From JAAYTY01 sp964569245 (GTDB taxonomy: Bacteria; Fermentibacterota; Fermentibacteria; Fermentibacterales; Fermentibacteraceae), in contig CAZMTK010000012.1 of assembly GCA_964569245.1 (NCBI GenBank), forward strand, positions 1 to 64,000: a DNA stretch of 64,000 bases, given 5' to 3'. Below the pieces are notes generated by a model. The model saw only the letters and a program-made list of their open reading frames with translations. It was not told where the DNA came from and did no database searches. Position 1 is the stretch's first letter. Every line of letters starts with the position of its first letter. Made by a program: the position numbers and the translations under genes. This document shows positions 7,935 to 16,230 of the stretch, piece by piece.

Positions 7935-8180
7935 ATGGATGTTGCGGCGCTGAAGCATTTCTTCATGTGGGGAGCGATACTGAACGGCGGGCTCTTCCTG
8001 CTGGGCTTCGCGGTGATGAGGCTGGCGGGCGACTGGTTGTACCGGATGAGGGGGGCGTGGTACTCGGTATCGAGGGAGACCTTCGACAGGGTGAACTACG
8101 CCGTGTTCGCCTTCTACAAGGTCTGCATCCTGCTGTTCTTCGTGGTGCCCTGGATCGCCCTGGAGATCGTTTCCGGCTGA
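7935..8180 (+). CDS. Small two-helix membrane protein, DUF6868-like
   Basis: 81 aa; ATG 7935, with only a weak GAGAGG some 10 nt upstream. Two hydrophobic segments (about residues 10-28 and 52-75) flank a central WLYRMRGAWYSVSRETFDRVNY segment. The pattern of a leading helix, an aromatic RM-x-x-W loop containing SRETF, and a second helix fits the DUF6868 family of unknown function. Confidence 0.65.
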   Translation: MDVAALKHFFMWGAILNGGLFLLGFAVMRLAGDWLYRMRGAWYSVSRETFDRVNYAVFAFYKVCILLFFVVPWIALEIVSG

Positions 8181-8352
8181 GCTGAACCGCCTGCAGTTCG
8201 ATGGATGGAGTCGGGAATGGGCTTCCGCCTGAGGAAGCTGAACCACCGGGCCGCCCTGGCGATACTCCCGATCTGCACCCGGATACACCTTCTAGCGAGC
8301 AGTTTCTCTCTGCATGCGAATCCCCGCAGCCAGCCCGGAGCTTCGACTGAGG

Positions 8353-8502
8353 TGAGTCGGCATTCCATTCCAGCGTGGCGAGAGGCTGCATGATCCCGAC
8401 GAGACGGGATTCGCGACGTACTTCTTCGCCACGGGGCTCTTCCGCTCCGCCATGCTGCTCCTCTCCGGCGAGTTCATGAAGCGGTGCCTGGCGAAGCGCT
8501 GA
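8353..8502 (+). pseudogene. Possible C-terminal remnant of a gene (about 50 codons, no start)
   Basis: Between a TGA at 8350-8352 and a TGA at 8500-8502 the frame encodes a plausible peptide with GERLHDPDETGF, then a hydrophobic stretch ending in SGEFMKRCLAKR. There is no usable start codon or ribosome site at its left end. It could be the eroded end of a membrane protein or chance. The rest of 8181-8611 shows nothing I can support. Confidence 0.3.
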
Positions 8503-8611
8503 GGAGCGGTCGGACCAGAAAGGGCGGCGTCACCGCGAACAGCGAGATGGATGCGGAGACGGGCCGGATTCCTCTGCGGCAGTCCCAGCGAAGCCCCGCA
8601 CCCGATACACG

Positions 8612-9853
8612 CTACTCCCGGGGGTCGGCCACCCTGCCCATGAACAGGATCGAGCCCGTGAGGTCGTCCGTGATCACGAACACGAACGGCCTGTCAACCC
8701 TCATCTCGAACGGAGGCTCGGGCGCGGCGCAGCCCAGCCCCATGACGACGGCAGTAGCTGCCGCAGCCTCAGTCCCGGCCTCGTCCACCTTCACGAAAGC
8801 CTTGTGTATCACGGCGCTGATGAAGAGGTCCCTGTCGCCGGTCATTCCGCTGAAGTCGGCTTCTGCTCCGAAGGCGTCGATCATGCCCATCCTCTTCAGC
8901 ATGTCGGCCAGAGAAAAGGAGCTTGTGAACTCGAACCTCGGGAGGGACAGGGCAACATCCCCGTACGCGAGAGCGCCTCTGATCCTTTCGAGCGTCTCCA
9001 TGTCGAGCGTCCGCTCGAACTCCTCCAGACCGCCGTCGGGAAGGAGGATCAGCATGCTGCTCGCCCAGTCCGAGTACGGGAGCTTGACGGCGGTGCATCC
9101 GCACGCCCTGCAGTGCGCCAGCCTCTCGGTCTGGTGCATCGTAGGAGTCCGGATAGCCTCGCCCTCGAGGGTCGTGAAGTCCTCGTCTCTCGTGAAGGCC
9201 TCCTCGAACTGGAAGCCCCAGGAACCCTTGAAATAGACGGCGTTGGTCAGCACGAACCGGGTTATCGAGTCGATGATGCCCGGCGGAATGAGGTCGGGTA
9301 TCCTGTCCCGTGTCCTCTCCGCGACCCAGTCGTTGATGGCGATCCTGGACCCCTCCTGGTCTCCGGCGAAGTCCAGGTTCTCGGCCCTGGCTCCGTAGAG
9401 CGACTCGACCAGGTCCACATACTCGCTGCGCAGGCCGAAGGTCCGCTCGATCCAGACAGCGTTCGCGATCTCCAGCGTCAGGGGTGCAGACTCGTTCTGG
9501 ACCATCCCGGCCCTGTACTCGGGCCCCAGCCGCTCCAGAAGCGCCGCGAAGGTCAGGTGCAGCCTTTCCGCAGGCAGCGTGAACCTTAGCGCTTCCGCCA
9601 TCTGCCCCGCGGTCGAGCCCTCCGCGCCTGCGTATGTCATCGCGAGTGCGGTGGAAATGCTGAACGGCGAGAAGAACAGGTTCCCCTCCGGCTGGTCGGC
9701 GGTGATCTCCGAATAGAGCGCCAGCGCGAAATCGGTGTTGCCGGCCGCCAGCTCTGCCAGCTCGGCCTCCTCCACCGGCGCCGCCTGCATGGCGGGTCCG
9801 CATCCTGCGAGCAGCGAGATGATAATGGCAAAGGCAGGAATCATTCCGGTCAC
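8612..9853 (-). CDS. Serpin-family protease inhibitor, predicted lipoprotein
   Basis: 413 aa, minus strand. An N-terminal signal ends in the lipobox LAGC with cysteine 18 as the probable lipidation site. The serpin core begins near residue 38 (NTDFALALY) and includes FFSPFSIS, NAVWIERTF and VLTNAVYFKGSW. Near residues 358-370 the hinge of the reactive-centre loop reads EAGTEAAAATAVV, the small-residue pattern of inhibitory serpins, followed by DRPFVFVI and GRVADP. By alignment the P1 residue would be near the GLGC stretch, so the target protease cannot be predicted. It likely acts in the periplasm or at the surface. Confidence 0.92.
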   Translation of the reverse strand: MTGMIPAFAIIISLLAGCGPAMQAAPVEEAELAELAAGNTDFALALYSEITADQPEGNLFFSPFSISTALAMTYAGAEGSTAGQMAEALRFTLPAERLHLTFAALLERLGPEYRAGMVQNESAPLTLEIANAVWIERTFGLRSEYVDLVESLYGARAENLDFAGDQEGSRIAINDWVAERTRDRIPDLIPPGIIDSITRFVLTNAVYFKGSWGFQFEEAFTRDEDFTTLEGEAIRTPTMHQTERLAHCRACGCTAVKLPYSDWASSMLILLPDGGLEEFERTLDMETLERIRGALAYGDVALSLPRFEFTSSFSLADMLKRMGMIDAFGAEADFSGMTGDRDLFISAVIHKAFVKVDEAGTEAAAATAVVMGLGCAAPEPPFEMRVDRPFVFVITDDLTGSILFMGRVADPRE

Positions 9854-9950
9854 TCCCTCCGGTGCTCTCCTTTGGTGGCGTGTCGGCTCGCGAGCCCTCG
9901 CATACAGATATTACATGTTCGTGCCGGACGGTATTCCCCGGGGAGGGAGC

Positions 9951-10397
9951 ATGCTCGAGTTCAGGGAGGTCGGTGCAGGCGACATTCCGTCGCTCTTCGA
10001 GGTGAGAACAGGCACCCGGGAGAACCGCTATTCTGCAGAAGAGCTGGAGAGGCTCGGAATCACGCCATGTTCGGTGGAGCGCAAGCTCGGGACGACGCAC
10101 AGGGGCTGGCTCTGCGAGGACGGAGGGAAGGCGGTCGGGTTCGCCATGGGCGACGGAAGCACCGGCGAGATGTGGGTGATAGCCGTGCTGCCGTCTCACG
10201 AGGGCATGGGAGTCGGCTCGCGCCTGCTTCGGCTGGTGGAGGAATGGCTGGCATCCCGGGGATGGCGGCAGGCATGGCTCACCACCGACGAGGACACGAG
10301 CCTCAGAGCGTACGGGTTCTACCTCTGCGAGGGCTGGCGGGACCTCGAGGTGCGCGGAGGGCTGAGGTACATGGTGAAGGATCTCGATGAACTCTGA
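9951..10397 (+). CDS. GNAT-family N-acetyltransferase
   Basis: 148 aa; ATG 9951 with GGGAGG at 9941-9946. The acetyl-CoA site appears as VIAVLPSHEGMGVGSRLLR (about residues 73-91), matching the V-x-P-x-x-x-G-x-G-x-G/A motif A of GNAT enzymes. Residues 100-125 (WLTTDEDTSLRAYGFYLCEGW) fit motif B. It overlaps the start of the aldehyde oxidoreductase gene by 11 bp, so the two are probably translated together. Substrate unknown. Confidence 0.85.
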   Translation: MLEFREVGAGDIPSLFEVRTGTRENRYSAEELERLGITPCSVERKLGTTHRGWLCEDGGKAVGFAMGDGSTGEMWVIAVLPSHEGMGVGSRLLRLVEEWLASRGWRQAWLTTDEDTSLRAYGFYLCEGWRDLEVRGGLRYMVKDLDEL

Positions 10398-12147
10398 TGC
10401 TGCGTTCCTGCACGTGGATCTCTCCACCTGCTCCGTCGAGCGGAGGCGCCTGGATGAGTCACTCCTCTCACGGTGGATCGGCGGCAGGGGGCTGGCCGGC
10501 TGCTTCCTGAGACCCAGATGCGGCGAGTCGTGGGACTCGCCCGACATGCCGCTCGTCCTCATGAAGGGGCCTCTGGCAGGGACTCCGGCGCCCGCCTCGG
10601 GGAGGATGTGCTTCATGTCCCGCTCCCCTCTCACGGGAACCGTGGGAGACTGCTCGGTGGGCGGCGCGATGGCCTTCCAGCTCGGCAGGGCGGGCTGGGC
10701 TGGGATCGTCTTCACCGGCAGGAGCTCGCGGCCCTGCGGTCTGGAGGTGCGTGACGGCAGGGCTGAGCTCGTTGACGCGAGCGGCCTCCTGGGAAGGGAC
10801 GTGAACGAGATCAGGTCCCTGCTCTCGGACCGGGGGTCGGTCGCTCTCACGGGGCCCGCAGCGGACAACGGCGTGCTCTTCGCCAGCGTGATGGTGGACG
10901 GCGCGCACGCCGCAGGGCGGAACGGCCTCGGCCTGTCGTTCGCCGCGAAGAACCTGAAGTACGTCTCCGTAGTCGGATCCGGAACCGTACCGGTGAGCGA
11001 TCCAGCCAGGCTGGAGAGGGCGTGCGAGCAGATCTACAGGCTGATGGCCTCCAGCCCGGTCATCATGGGCGGGTTCGGGCTCAGGAACATGGGCACCGGA
11101 GCGCTCTACGACCTGATGCACGCGAGGGGCATGATGCCCACCGCCAACTTCAGGAGAACGAGGTTCGACCCCGCTCCGGGGATGAACGCTCCTGCCCTGA
11201 GGCGGCTGTTCGGCGCGCGACGCGCCGGCTGCGCCGGGTGCCGAATCCTCTGCAAGAAGATCGGCTCTGACGGCGTTCACATCCCGGAGTTCGAGACCAT
11301 GTCGCACTTCAGCGCCCTCCTGGAGAACGACCATCTGCCCACGGTAGTCGAAGCCAACGACATCTGCAACAGGATGGGCATGGACACCATCTCGGCCGGA
11401 GCCACTCTCGCCTGCCACGCAGAGGTCACGGGCAGGAGGCTGCCGCCCGGCGAGATACTCTCGCTCCTCTCCGACATCGCGCTGGGGAGGATGCCTGCGC
11501 TCGCCATGGGCTCGAGGAGATACGCCGAGGCTGAGGGGATTCCCCGGACCTCAATGTCCGTGAAGAGTCTGGAGCTGCCCGCCTATGATCCGAGGGGAGC
11601 ATACGGGATGGCCCTGGCATATGCGGTATCGACGCGCGGCGGCTGCCATCTGAGAGCCTATCCGATAAGCCACGAGATACTGAGGAAGCCGGTGGTGACG
11701 GACAGGATGTCGTTCTCGGGGAAGGCAAGGATCATAAAGATAGCCGAGGATGCCAATGCCGCCATCGATTCCATCGGCGCCTGCAAGTTCTGCTTCTTCG
11801 GGGCCTCGCTCGAGGAGTATGCCGAAGCCGTATCCGCCGTGACGGGAGTGGAGACGAGCGCTCACGACCTCCTGCGTTCCGGCGAGAGGATCTATGCCCG
11901 CGAGAGGCAGATGAACACCGAGTTCGGCTTCGGCAGGGAGGACGACGACCTCCCTGCGAGGTTCTTCGAGGAGGCCGGGACGTCCACGGACTGGATGGAG
12001 ACCCCGCCTCTACCCCGGAGCGGGTTCCTCGACGCACTCGACAGGTACTACCGGATACGCGGGCTGGACGGGGAGGGCCGCCTGCTTCCCGGGAAGGCGG
12101 CCGAGCTGGGTCTCGAGGGAGACTCCAGGGCGGGGGATCCCCTGTGA
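10387..12147 (+). CDS. Aldehyde:ferredoxin oxidoreductase family (tungsten/molybdenum pterin enzyme)
   Basis: 586 aa. The N-terminal AFOR domain shows WIGGRGLAG and GPLAGTPAPASGR; the middle has GAHAAGRNGLGLSFAAKNLK. Near residues 281-289 the CAGCRILC motif (C-x2-C-x3-C) plus a distal cysteine near 464 (IGACKFC) gives the four ligands of the [4Fe-4S] cluster next to the bis-pterin cofactor. These enzymes oxidise aldehydes to acids with ferredoxin as acceptor. The gene is shorter than average but complete, and overlaps both neighbours. The class II aldolase gene downstream could supply or consume an aldehyde; that is inference. Confidence 0.92.
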   Translation: MNSDAAFLHVDLSTCSVERRRLDESLLSRWIGGRGLAGCFLRPRCGESWDSPDMPLVLMKGPLAGTPAPASGRMCFMSRSPLTGTVGDCSVGGAMAFQLGRAGWAGIVFTGRSSRPCGLEVRDGRAELVDASGLLGRDVNEIRSLLSDRGSVALTGPAADNGVLFASVMVDGAHAAGRNGLGLSFAAKNLKYVSVVGSGTVPVSDPARLERACEQIYRLMASSPVIMGGFGLRNMGTGALYDLMHARGMMPTANFRRTRFDPAPGMNAPALRRLFGARRAGCAGCRILCKKIGSDGVHIPEFETMSHFSALLENDHLPTVVEANDICNRMGMDTISAGATLACHAEVTGRRLPPGEILSLLSDIALGRMPALAMGSRRYAEAEGIPRTSMSVKSLELPAYDPRGAYGMALAYAVSTRGGCHLRAYPISHEILRKPVVTDRMSFSGKARIIKIAEDANAAIDSIGACKFCFFGASLEEYAEAVSAVTGVETSAHDLLRSGERIYARERQMNTEFGFGREDDDLPARFFEEAGTSTDWMETPPLPRSGFLDALDRYYRIRGLDGEGRLLPGKAAELGLEGDSRAGDPL

Positions 12148-13331
12148 AGGATCTCCTTGGGAAGTATGCGGACAAGCTCGGAGCCGCCGGCATGGCCGAT
12201 CCCTCGCTGGTGGTGATGGCGGGTCTGGACGACGAGGTCTTCTGGAACAGGCCCGATCCATCGGCGGCTGTGCTGGAGGAGGTGCTCTCGGGGCTGGACG
12301 TCAATTCCATCCTCTTCGCGAGGCCTGCCGAGCCCTACTGGACGATGATCTCCCTTCTGGCCGAGGAGGCCGGCGGCGCGATAGCCCCGACCGATTGCGA
12401 GACCAGGACCTTCCTCCACGACATTCCTGTGTCTCCCGACTTCGAGGCCGGCCCTTTGCTGAGCCGCTTGAAGCGCAGGAAGAGCGTCGTCGTCCCCGGA
12501 AGGGGAGTGGTCGCCTGGGGCACCGTGAGCCCGGAGCAGGCGTTCATATTCTTCAGCTCGGTATGCTTCGCCTGCTTCGTGAAGTTCTGCACGGATTATC
12601 TCGAGAGGGCCAGGAGGGGTGCTCTGACCTCCCGCTGGAGGGAGGCCATGCGGCTGGCGAGAGACCTTCTCGACCCTCTTCCCTCGGCCGCTCCGCCGCT
12701 CGCCTCGGGGCCTCTATCCTCCGAAGCCGCTGTACGTGCCGCGATGGCCGAGGCCGGGATGGCGACCGTAAGGCTCAGGCTCGTGGATTCCTTCTTCGGC
12801 AACATATCGTTCAGGCTGGGAGGGGTTCTCTACATCAGCCAGACGACGTCTTCCATGGACGAGCTGGCCCGGGCGGTGGACGCCTGCCCTCTCGACGGCT
12901 CGGCATGCACCAGCATCACGGCTTCCAGCGAGTACACGGCCCACGTCGAGACCATAGCCGCCACCGGCGCCGACGGCGTGCTCCACGGGCATCCGAAGTT
13001 CTCCGTGATAATGTCCATGGACTGCCTGGAGCCCGGCTGCCCGGACAGGGGAGCGTGCCATGTCAGGTGCGGGAGGTCGCGCACTGCCGGAGGCGTTCCG
13101 GTCGTCCCCGGAGAGGTGGGAACCGGCCCGACCGGGCTGTGCAACACGCTGCCGTCAGCCTTCGGAGAAGGCCGGGGAGTGATCGTCTACGGGCACGGGC
13201 TGTTCACCCTTGCCCGCGGGGATTTCAACTGTGCCCTGCAGGACATGCTGGACATCGAGAGAAGATGCAGGCGCGAGTTCCTGGAAGCGGTGGATTCCGC
13301 CGGGAGCTCCAAATCGGACGAGGGGATATGA
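12144..13331 (+). CDS. Class II aldolase/adducin-domain protein, probable double domain
   Basis: 395 aa from GTG 12144, overlapping the previous stop. The C-terminal half (about residues 195-385) is a class II aldolase domain: FFGNISFRLG, TSITASSEYTAHVE, HGHPKF (about 281) and YGHGLFTLA (about 349), which carry the expected histidines for a divalent metal. The N-terminal half (about 1-190) has a similar size and a VVVPGRGVVAWG segment but no matching HGH, so it looks like a degenerate second copy. Family members cleave or epimerise phosphosugars. Placed between an aldehyde oxidoreductase and a DUF486 gene; substrate unknown. Confidence 0.8.
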   Translation: MKDLLGKYADKLGAAGMADPSLVVMAGLDDEVFWNRPDPSAAVLEEVLSGLDVNSILFARPAEPYWTMISLLAEEAGGAIAPTDCETRTFLHDIPVSPDFEAGPLLSRLKRRKSVVVPGRGVVAWGTVSPEQAFIFFSSVCFACFVKFCTDYLERARRGALTSRWREAMRLARDLLDPLPSAAPPLASGPLSSEAAVRAAMAEAGMATVRLRLVDSFFGNISFRLGGVLYISQTTSSMDELARAVDACPLDGSACTSITASSEYTAHVETIAATGADGVLHGHPKFSVIMSMDCLEPGCPDRGACHVRCGRSRTAGGVPVVPGEVGTGPTGLCNTLPSAFGEGRGVIVYGHGLFTLARGDFNCALQDMLDIERRCRREFLEAVDSAGSSKSDEGI

Positions 13332-13684
13332 GCAGAATCCTGACCACAGCGGCCATGCTGGCCTGCAGCAACGTATTCATGACCTTCGCCTGGTACGGGC
13401 ATCTGAAAAACCTCTGTTCGAAGCCGTGGATCGTGGCTGCGGTCGCGAGCTGGGGCATTGCGCTGTTCGAATACCTCATTCAGGTTCCTGCCAACAGGAT
13501 TGGCAGCCAGGTGATGACTCTGGGCCAGCTGAAGATCCTGCAGGAGGTCATCACGCTGACCGTGTTCGTTCCCTTCTCGATCCTCTACATGAGGCAGAGG
13601 CTGTCGCTCGACTACCTTTGGGCGGGTCTGTGCCTGCTCGGAGCGGCCTTCTTCCTGTTCAGGTCGAGGTTCGCAGGGCTCTGA
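13328..13684 (+). CDS. DMT-family small membrane protein (DUF486)
   Basis: 118 aa; ATG 13328 overlaps the aldolase stop as ATGA. Four hydrophobic segments with the conserved features FAWYGHLK (about residue 20), EYLIQVPANRIG (about 50) and QLKILQEVITL (about 70) match DUF486, a half-size relative of drug/metabolite transporters. Function of the family is not established. It is the last gene of the acetyltransferase, aldehyde oxidoreductase and aldolase operon. Confidence 0.85.
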   Translation: MSRILTTAAMLACSNVFMTFAWYGHLKNLCSKPWIVAAVASWGIALFEYLIQVPANRIGSQVMTLGQLKILQEVITLTVFVPFSILYMRQRLSLDYLWAGLCLLGAAFFLFRSRFAGL

Positions 13685-13838
13685 GCGCCGTGCGGCAGCG
13701 CCCGTCCCACCGCGTGTCGGAACGGCTGCCCTCGGCGACGCCGCTTGCGGAACATGCCGGTTCGGTGCATAAAAGCGTCTGCCAGATCCCCGGTGCGTGA
13801 AGACAGGTAGAATCCCCCAGGCATTCCCGGAGGCGCAC

Positions 13839-15659
13839 TTGAGTTCGTTCAGGGATATGCTCGCCGACAGGAAGGTGCTCGTATTCGACGGCGCCATGGG
13901 CACGATGCTCTACGAAAGGGGCGCCGCCGGCGGGAGCTGCTACGACGAGCTCAACCTGACGCGCCCCGACATCGTGCGCTCGGTTCTGGAGGACTATGTC
14001 GCTGCAGGCGCCGATGTGATAACGACCAACACGTTCGGGGCGAACCCCCTCGTTCTGCAGAGATACTACGGCCTCGGAGCCAGGGCCGCCGACATAAACG
14101 CCGAGGGAGCGGCGATCGCGAGATCCGTCTCAGGAGGGCATCTCGTAGCGGGCTCCGTGGGACCGCTCACAAGGCCGGCCGAGGTCTTCGACGACCTCAC
14201 CGACTCGGAGATGACCGACGCCTTCCGCGTGCAGATAGGCGCGCTCGTCGCCGGCGGAGTGGACCTCGTGGTCTTCGAGACCTTCAACGACCCGAGGGAG
14301 CTCGCCGCCGGGGTCGAGGTGCTGCGGGAGACGGGCGACACGCCCTGCGTCGCCATGCTCACCTTCCTCGAAGGAGGCCAGACCCTGGGGGGACTGCACC
14401 CGCTCCATGCAGGGCACATACTCGACAGCCTCGACGCGGATGTGGTGGGCGTCAACTGCGGCACCGGCCCCATGGACATGCTCAAGGTCGTCCAGAAGCT
14501 CTGCCAGGCCACGGGCAAGCCCGTGATCGCCATGCCCAACGCAGGGCTGGCGAGGTTCGAGAGGGGGCGCTTCGTCTATCCGCGGAACGTCGAGCACATG
14601 GGGCTCTACGCGGCGAGGCTCGTGTCTGCGGGCTGCTGCTGCGTGGGAGGCTGCTGCGGCACCACCCCCGACCACATCAGGGCGGTGTCGGCGGCCGTGA
14701 GAGATCTGGTCCCCGGACGCAGGAAGCGCGTGAAGGTGACTGTCCCCGGCCGCGGCGCGGCTCCCGAATCCGAAGCGAGGGTGGAGACCACGCTGTCCCA
14801 GATGCTCGCCCGCAGGACGATCCTCAGCGTGGAGGTGGACCCTCCGAGGGGGCCCGACGGCTCGAAGACGCTGGCCAGGCTGAGGCGCCTGAAGGGCATG
14901 GGAGTGGACGCGGTGAACGTCTCCGACGGGCCCATGGCGAGGCTCAGGATGTCCCCTTCGGCGTTCTCCTCGATGGTTCAGAGGGAGCTGAACCTGGAGG
15001 TGATCATCCATGCGACGTGCAGGGACAAGAACATCCTTGCGCTCCAGTCCGACCTGCTGGGATTCGCGGCGATGGGGCTGAGGAACGTGCTGGCCCTGTC
15101 GGGCGATCCGCCGAGCATCGGCGACTATCCGTTCGCAACAGCAGTGTATGACGTCCGCTCCGAGGGGCTGATCAGGATAATAGACTCGCTGAACCACGGG
15201 CGGGACCTGCTCGGCAACAGGCTGAACGCTCCTGCGGGGCTCTTCTGCGGCACCGGCGCGCCGTCGGCCCCATCCGATCCCGAATCGGAGGCCAGGCTGG
15301 TGGGGCGCAAGGCGGCCGCAGGGCTCAGATTCGTGCAGACCCAGCCCGTATTCGATCTCGAGAGATTCGCGAGCTTCCTCGAGATGCTCAGGCCGCTTGG
15401 GCTGCCCGTGATCGCGGGGCTGATGCCTGTCCTGTCCGCGAGCGGTCTGGAATACCTCGAGAACGAGGTTCCCGGAATCCGCATACCGCCCGGGATGCTC
15501 GCACTGATGCGAGCGGCCGGAGGAGATGAGGCGCAGCGCGAGACCGGCCTCGCGCATGCCAGGAGCATGCTCGCCTCCCTCCGCAGCCTGGGCGTGCATG
15601 GGATATGCATCATGCCGGCCTTGAACGGATACGATGTCGTCGAGGATATCATACGTTAG
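13839..15659 (+). CDS. Bifunctional homocysteine S-methyltransferase / 5,10-methylenetetrahydrofolate reductase
   Basis: 606 aa from TTG 13839, which has GGAGG 5 nt upstream; an upstream GTG at 13797 has none. Residues about 10-290 form the homocysteine methyltransferase domain: FDGAMGTMLYERG, GVNCGTGP and GGCCGTTPDH (about 270), which with the earlier cysteine bind zinc. Residues about 310-606 form methylenetetrahydrofolate reductase: SVEVDPPRGPDG, ALSGDPP and a late TQPVFD. The fusion resembles YitJ of Bacillus: it makes methyl-tetrahydrofolate and moves a methyl group to homocysteine. It lies directly upstream of a split MetH. Confidence 0.9.
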   Translation: MSSFRDMLADRKVLVFDGAMGTMLYERGAAGGSCYDELNLTRPDIVRSVLEDYVAAGADVITTNTFGANPLVLQRYYGLGARAADINAEGAAIARSVSGGHLVAGSVGPLTRPAEVFDDLTDSEMTDAFRVQIGALVAGGVDLVVFETFNDPRELAAGVEVLRETGDTPCVAMLTFLEGGQTLGGLHPLHAGHILDSLDADVVGVNCGTGPMDMLKVVQKLCQATGKPVIAMPNAGLARFERGRFVYPRNVEHMGLYAARLVSAGCCCVGGCCGTTPDHIRAVSAAVRDLVPGRRKRVKVTVPGRGAAPESEARVETTLSQMLARRTILSVEVDPPRGPDGSKTLARLRRLKGMGVDAVNVSDGPMARLRMSPSAFSSMVQRELNLEVIIHATCRDKNILALQSDLLGFAAMGLRNVLALSGDPPSIGDYPFATAVYDVRSEGLIRIIDSLNHGRDLLGNRLNAPAGLFCGTGAPSAPSDPESEARLVGRKAAAGLRFVQTQPVFDLERFASFLEMLRPLGLPVIAGLMPVLSASGLEYLENEVPGIRIPPGMLALMRAAGGDEAQRETGLAHARSMLASLRSLGVHGICIMPALNGYDVVEDIIR

Positions 15660-16230
15660 GGACGTCAGGCTCGGGCTGTCGCCCCGGGCGGTGCTGGCCA
15701 GGCTGGGCCGCACCGGAGCCGGAGGCGGGTGGGAAGGGGCTGCAGCCGAAGCGGTCGCGATGGTGAACGCCCTGGCTGAGCCCGTCATCGCCCTGACCAG
15801 GACGGGCATCGTCTCCACGTCGGCTCCCTCGGCGGTGCTCGAATGCGCGGAGTTCGTCAGCTCCGACCTCTGCGCGAGGCTGGACGGGTGCGTGAAGTGC
15901 ACGCTGTTCCTCCTCACGATGGGCGAGGCGCTGGACGCGGCGATAGCCGGCCTCGCCGGCGAACCGTCCCGCCAGCTGCTTGCGGATGCCGCCGGCTCCG
16001 AGGCTGCGGAGGCCTGCGCCAGATGGCTGCAGCGCTCCGAGAGCTCCAGGGCGAGACAGGAGGGCTGCAGGGCGCTCCCCAGGTTCAGCCCGGGATACGG
16101 CGACTTCGGGCTGGAGAACCAGCGCTGGTTCGTGCAGAACCTGCCCGGGCTGGGAGTGAGCCTGACCTCCGGGGGCATGCTGGTCCCGGGGAAGAGCGTC
16201 ACGGGAGTGATAGGTTGGAAGAGATCCTGA
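15634..16230 (+). CDS. Methionine synthase reactivation (AdoMet-binding) domain protein
   Basis: 198 aa; ATG 15634 lies inside the end of the preceding gene. The segment RFSPGYGDFGLENQ (about residues 150-163) and the following L-x-L-T-S-G-G-M-L-V-P-GKS are the signature of the C-terminal activation domain of MetH, which methylates oxidised cobalamin using AdoMet after reduction. Here it is a free-standing protein, as in Thermotoga and other bacteria with split MetH. It overlaps the start of the MetH core gene, so the pair is almost certainly one unit. Confidence 0.85.
   Translation: MSSRISYVRDVRLGLSPRAVLARLGRTGAGGGWEGAAAEAVAMVNALAEPVIALTRTGIVSTSAPSAVLECAEFVSSDLCARLDGCVKCTLFLLTMGEALDAAIAGLAGEPSRQLLADAAGSEAAEACARWLQRSESSRARQEGCRALPRFSPGYGDFGLENQRWFVQNLPGLGVSLTSGGMLVPGKSVTGVIGWKRS

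Noticed and set aside
8205..8393. 62-aa open frame with a hydrophobic start
   Set aside because: No ribosome site, and the sequence after residue 25 has no coding character.
13685..13838. SAM, cobalamin or T-box riboswitch upstream of the methionine genes
   Set aside because: The stretch is short and I found no B12-box, SAM-I core or T-box sequence; the gap does not hold the helices needed.
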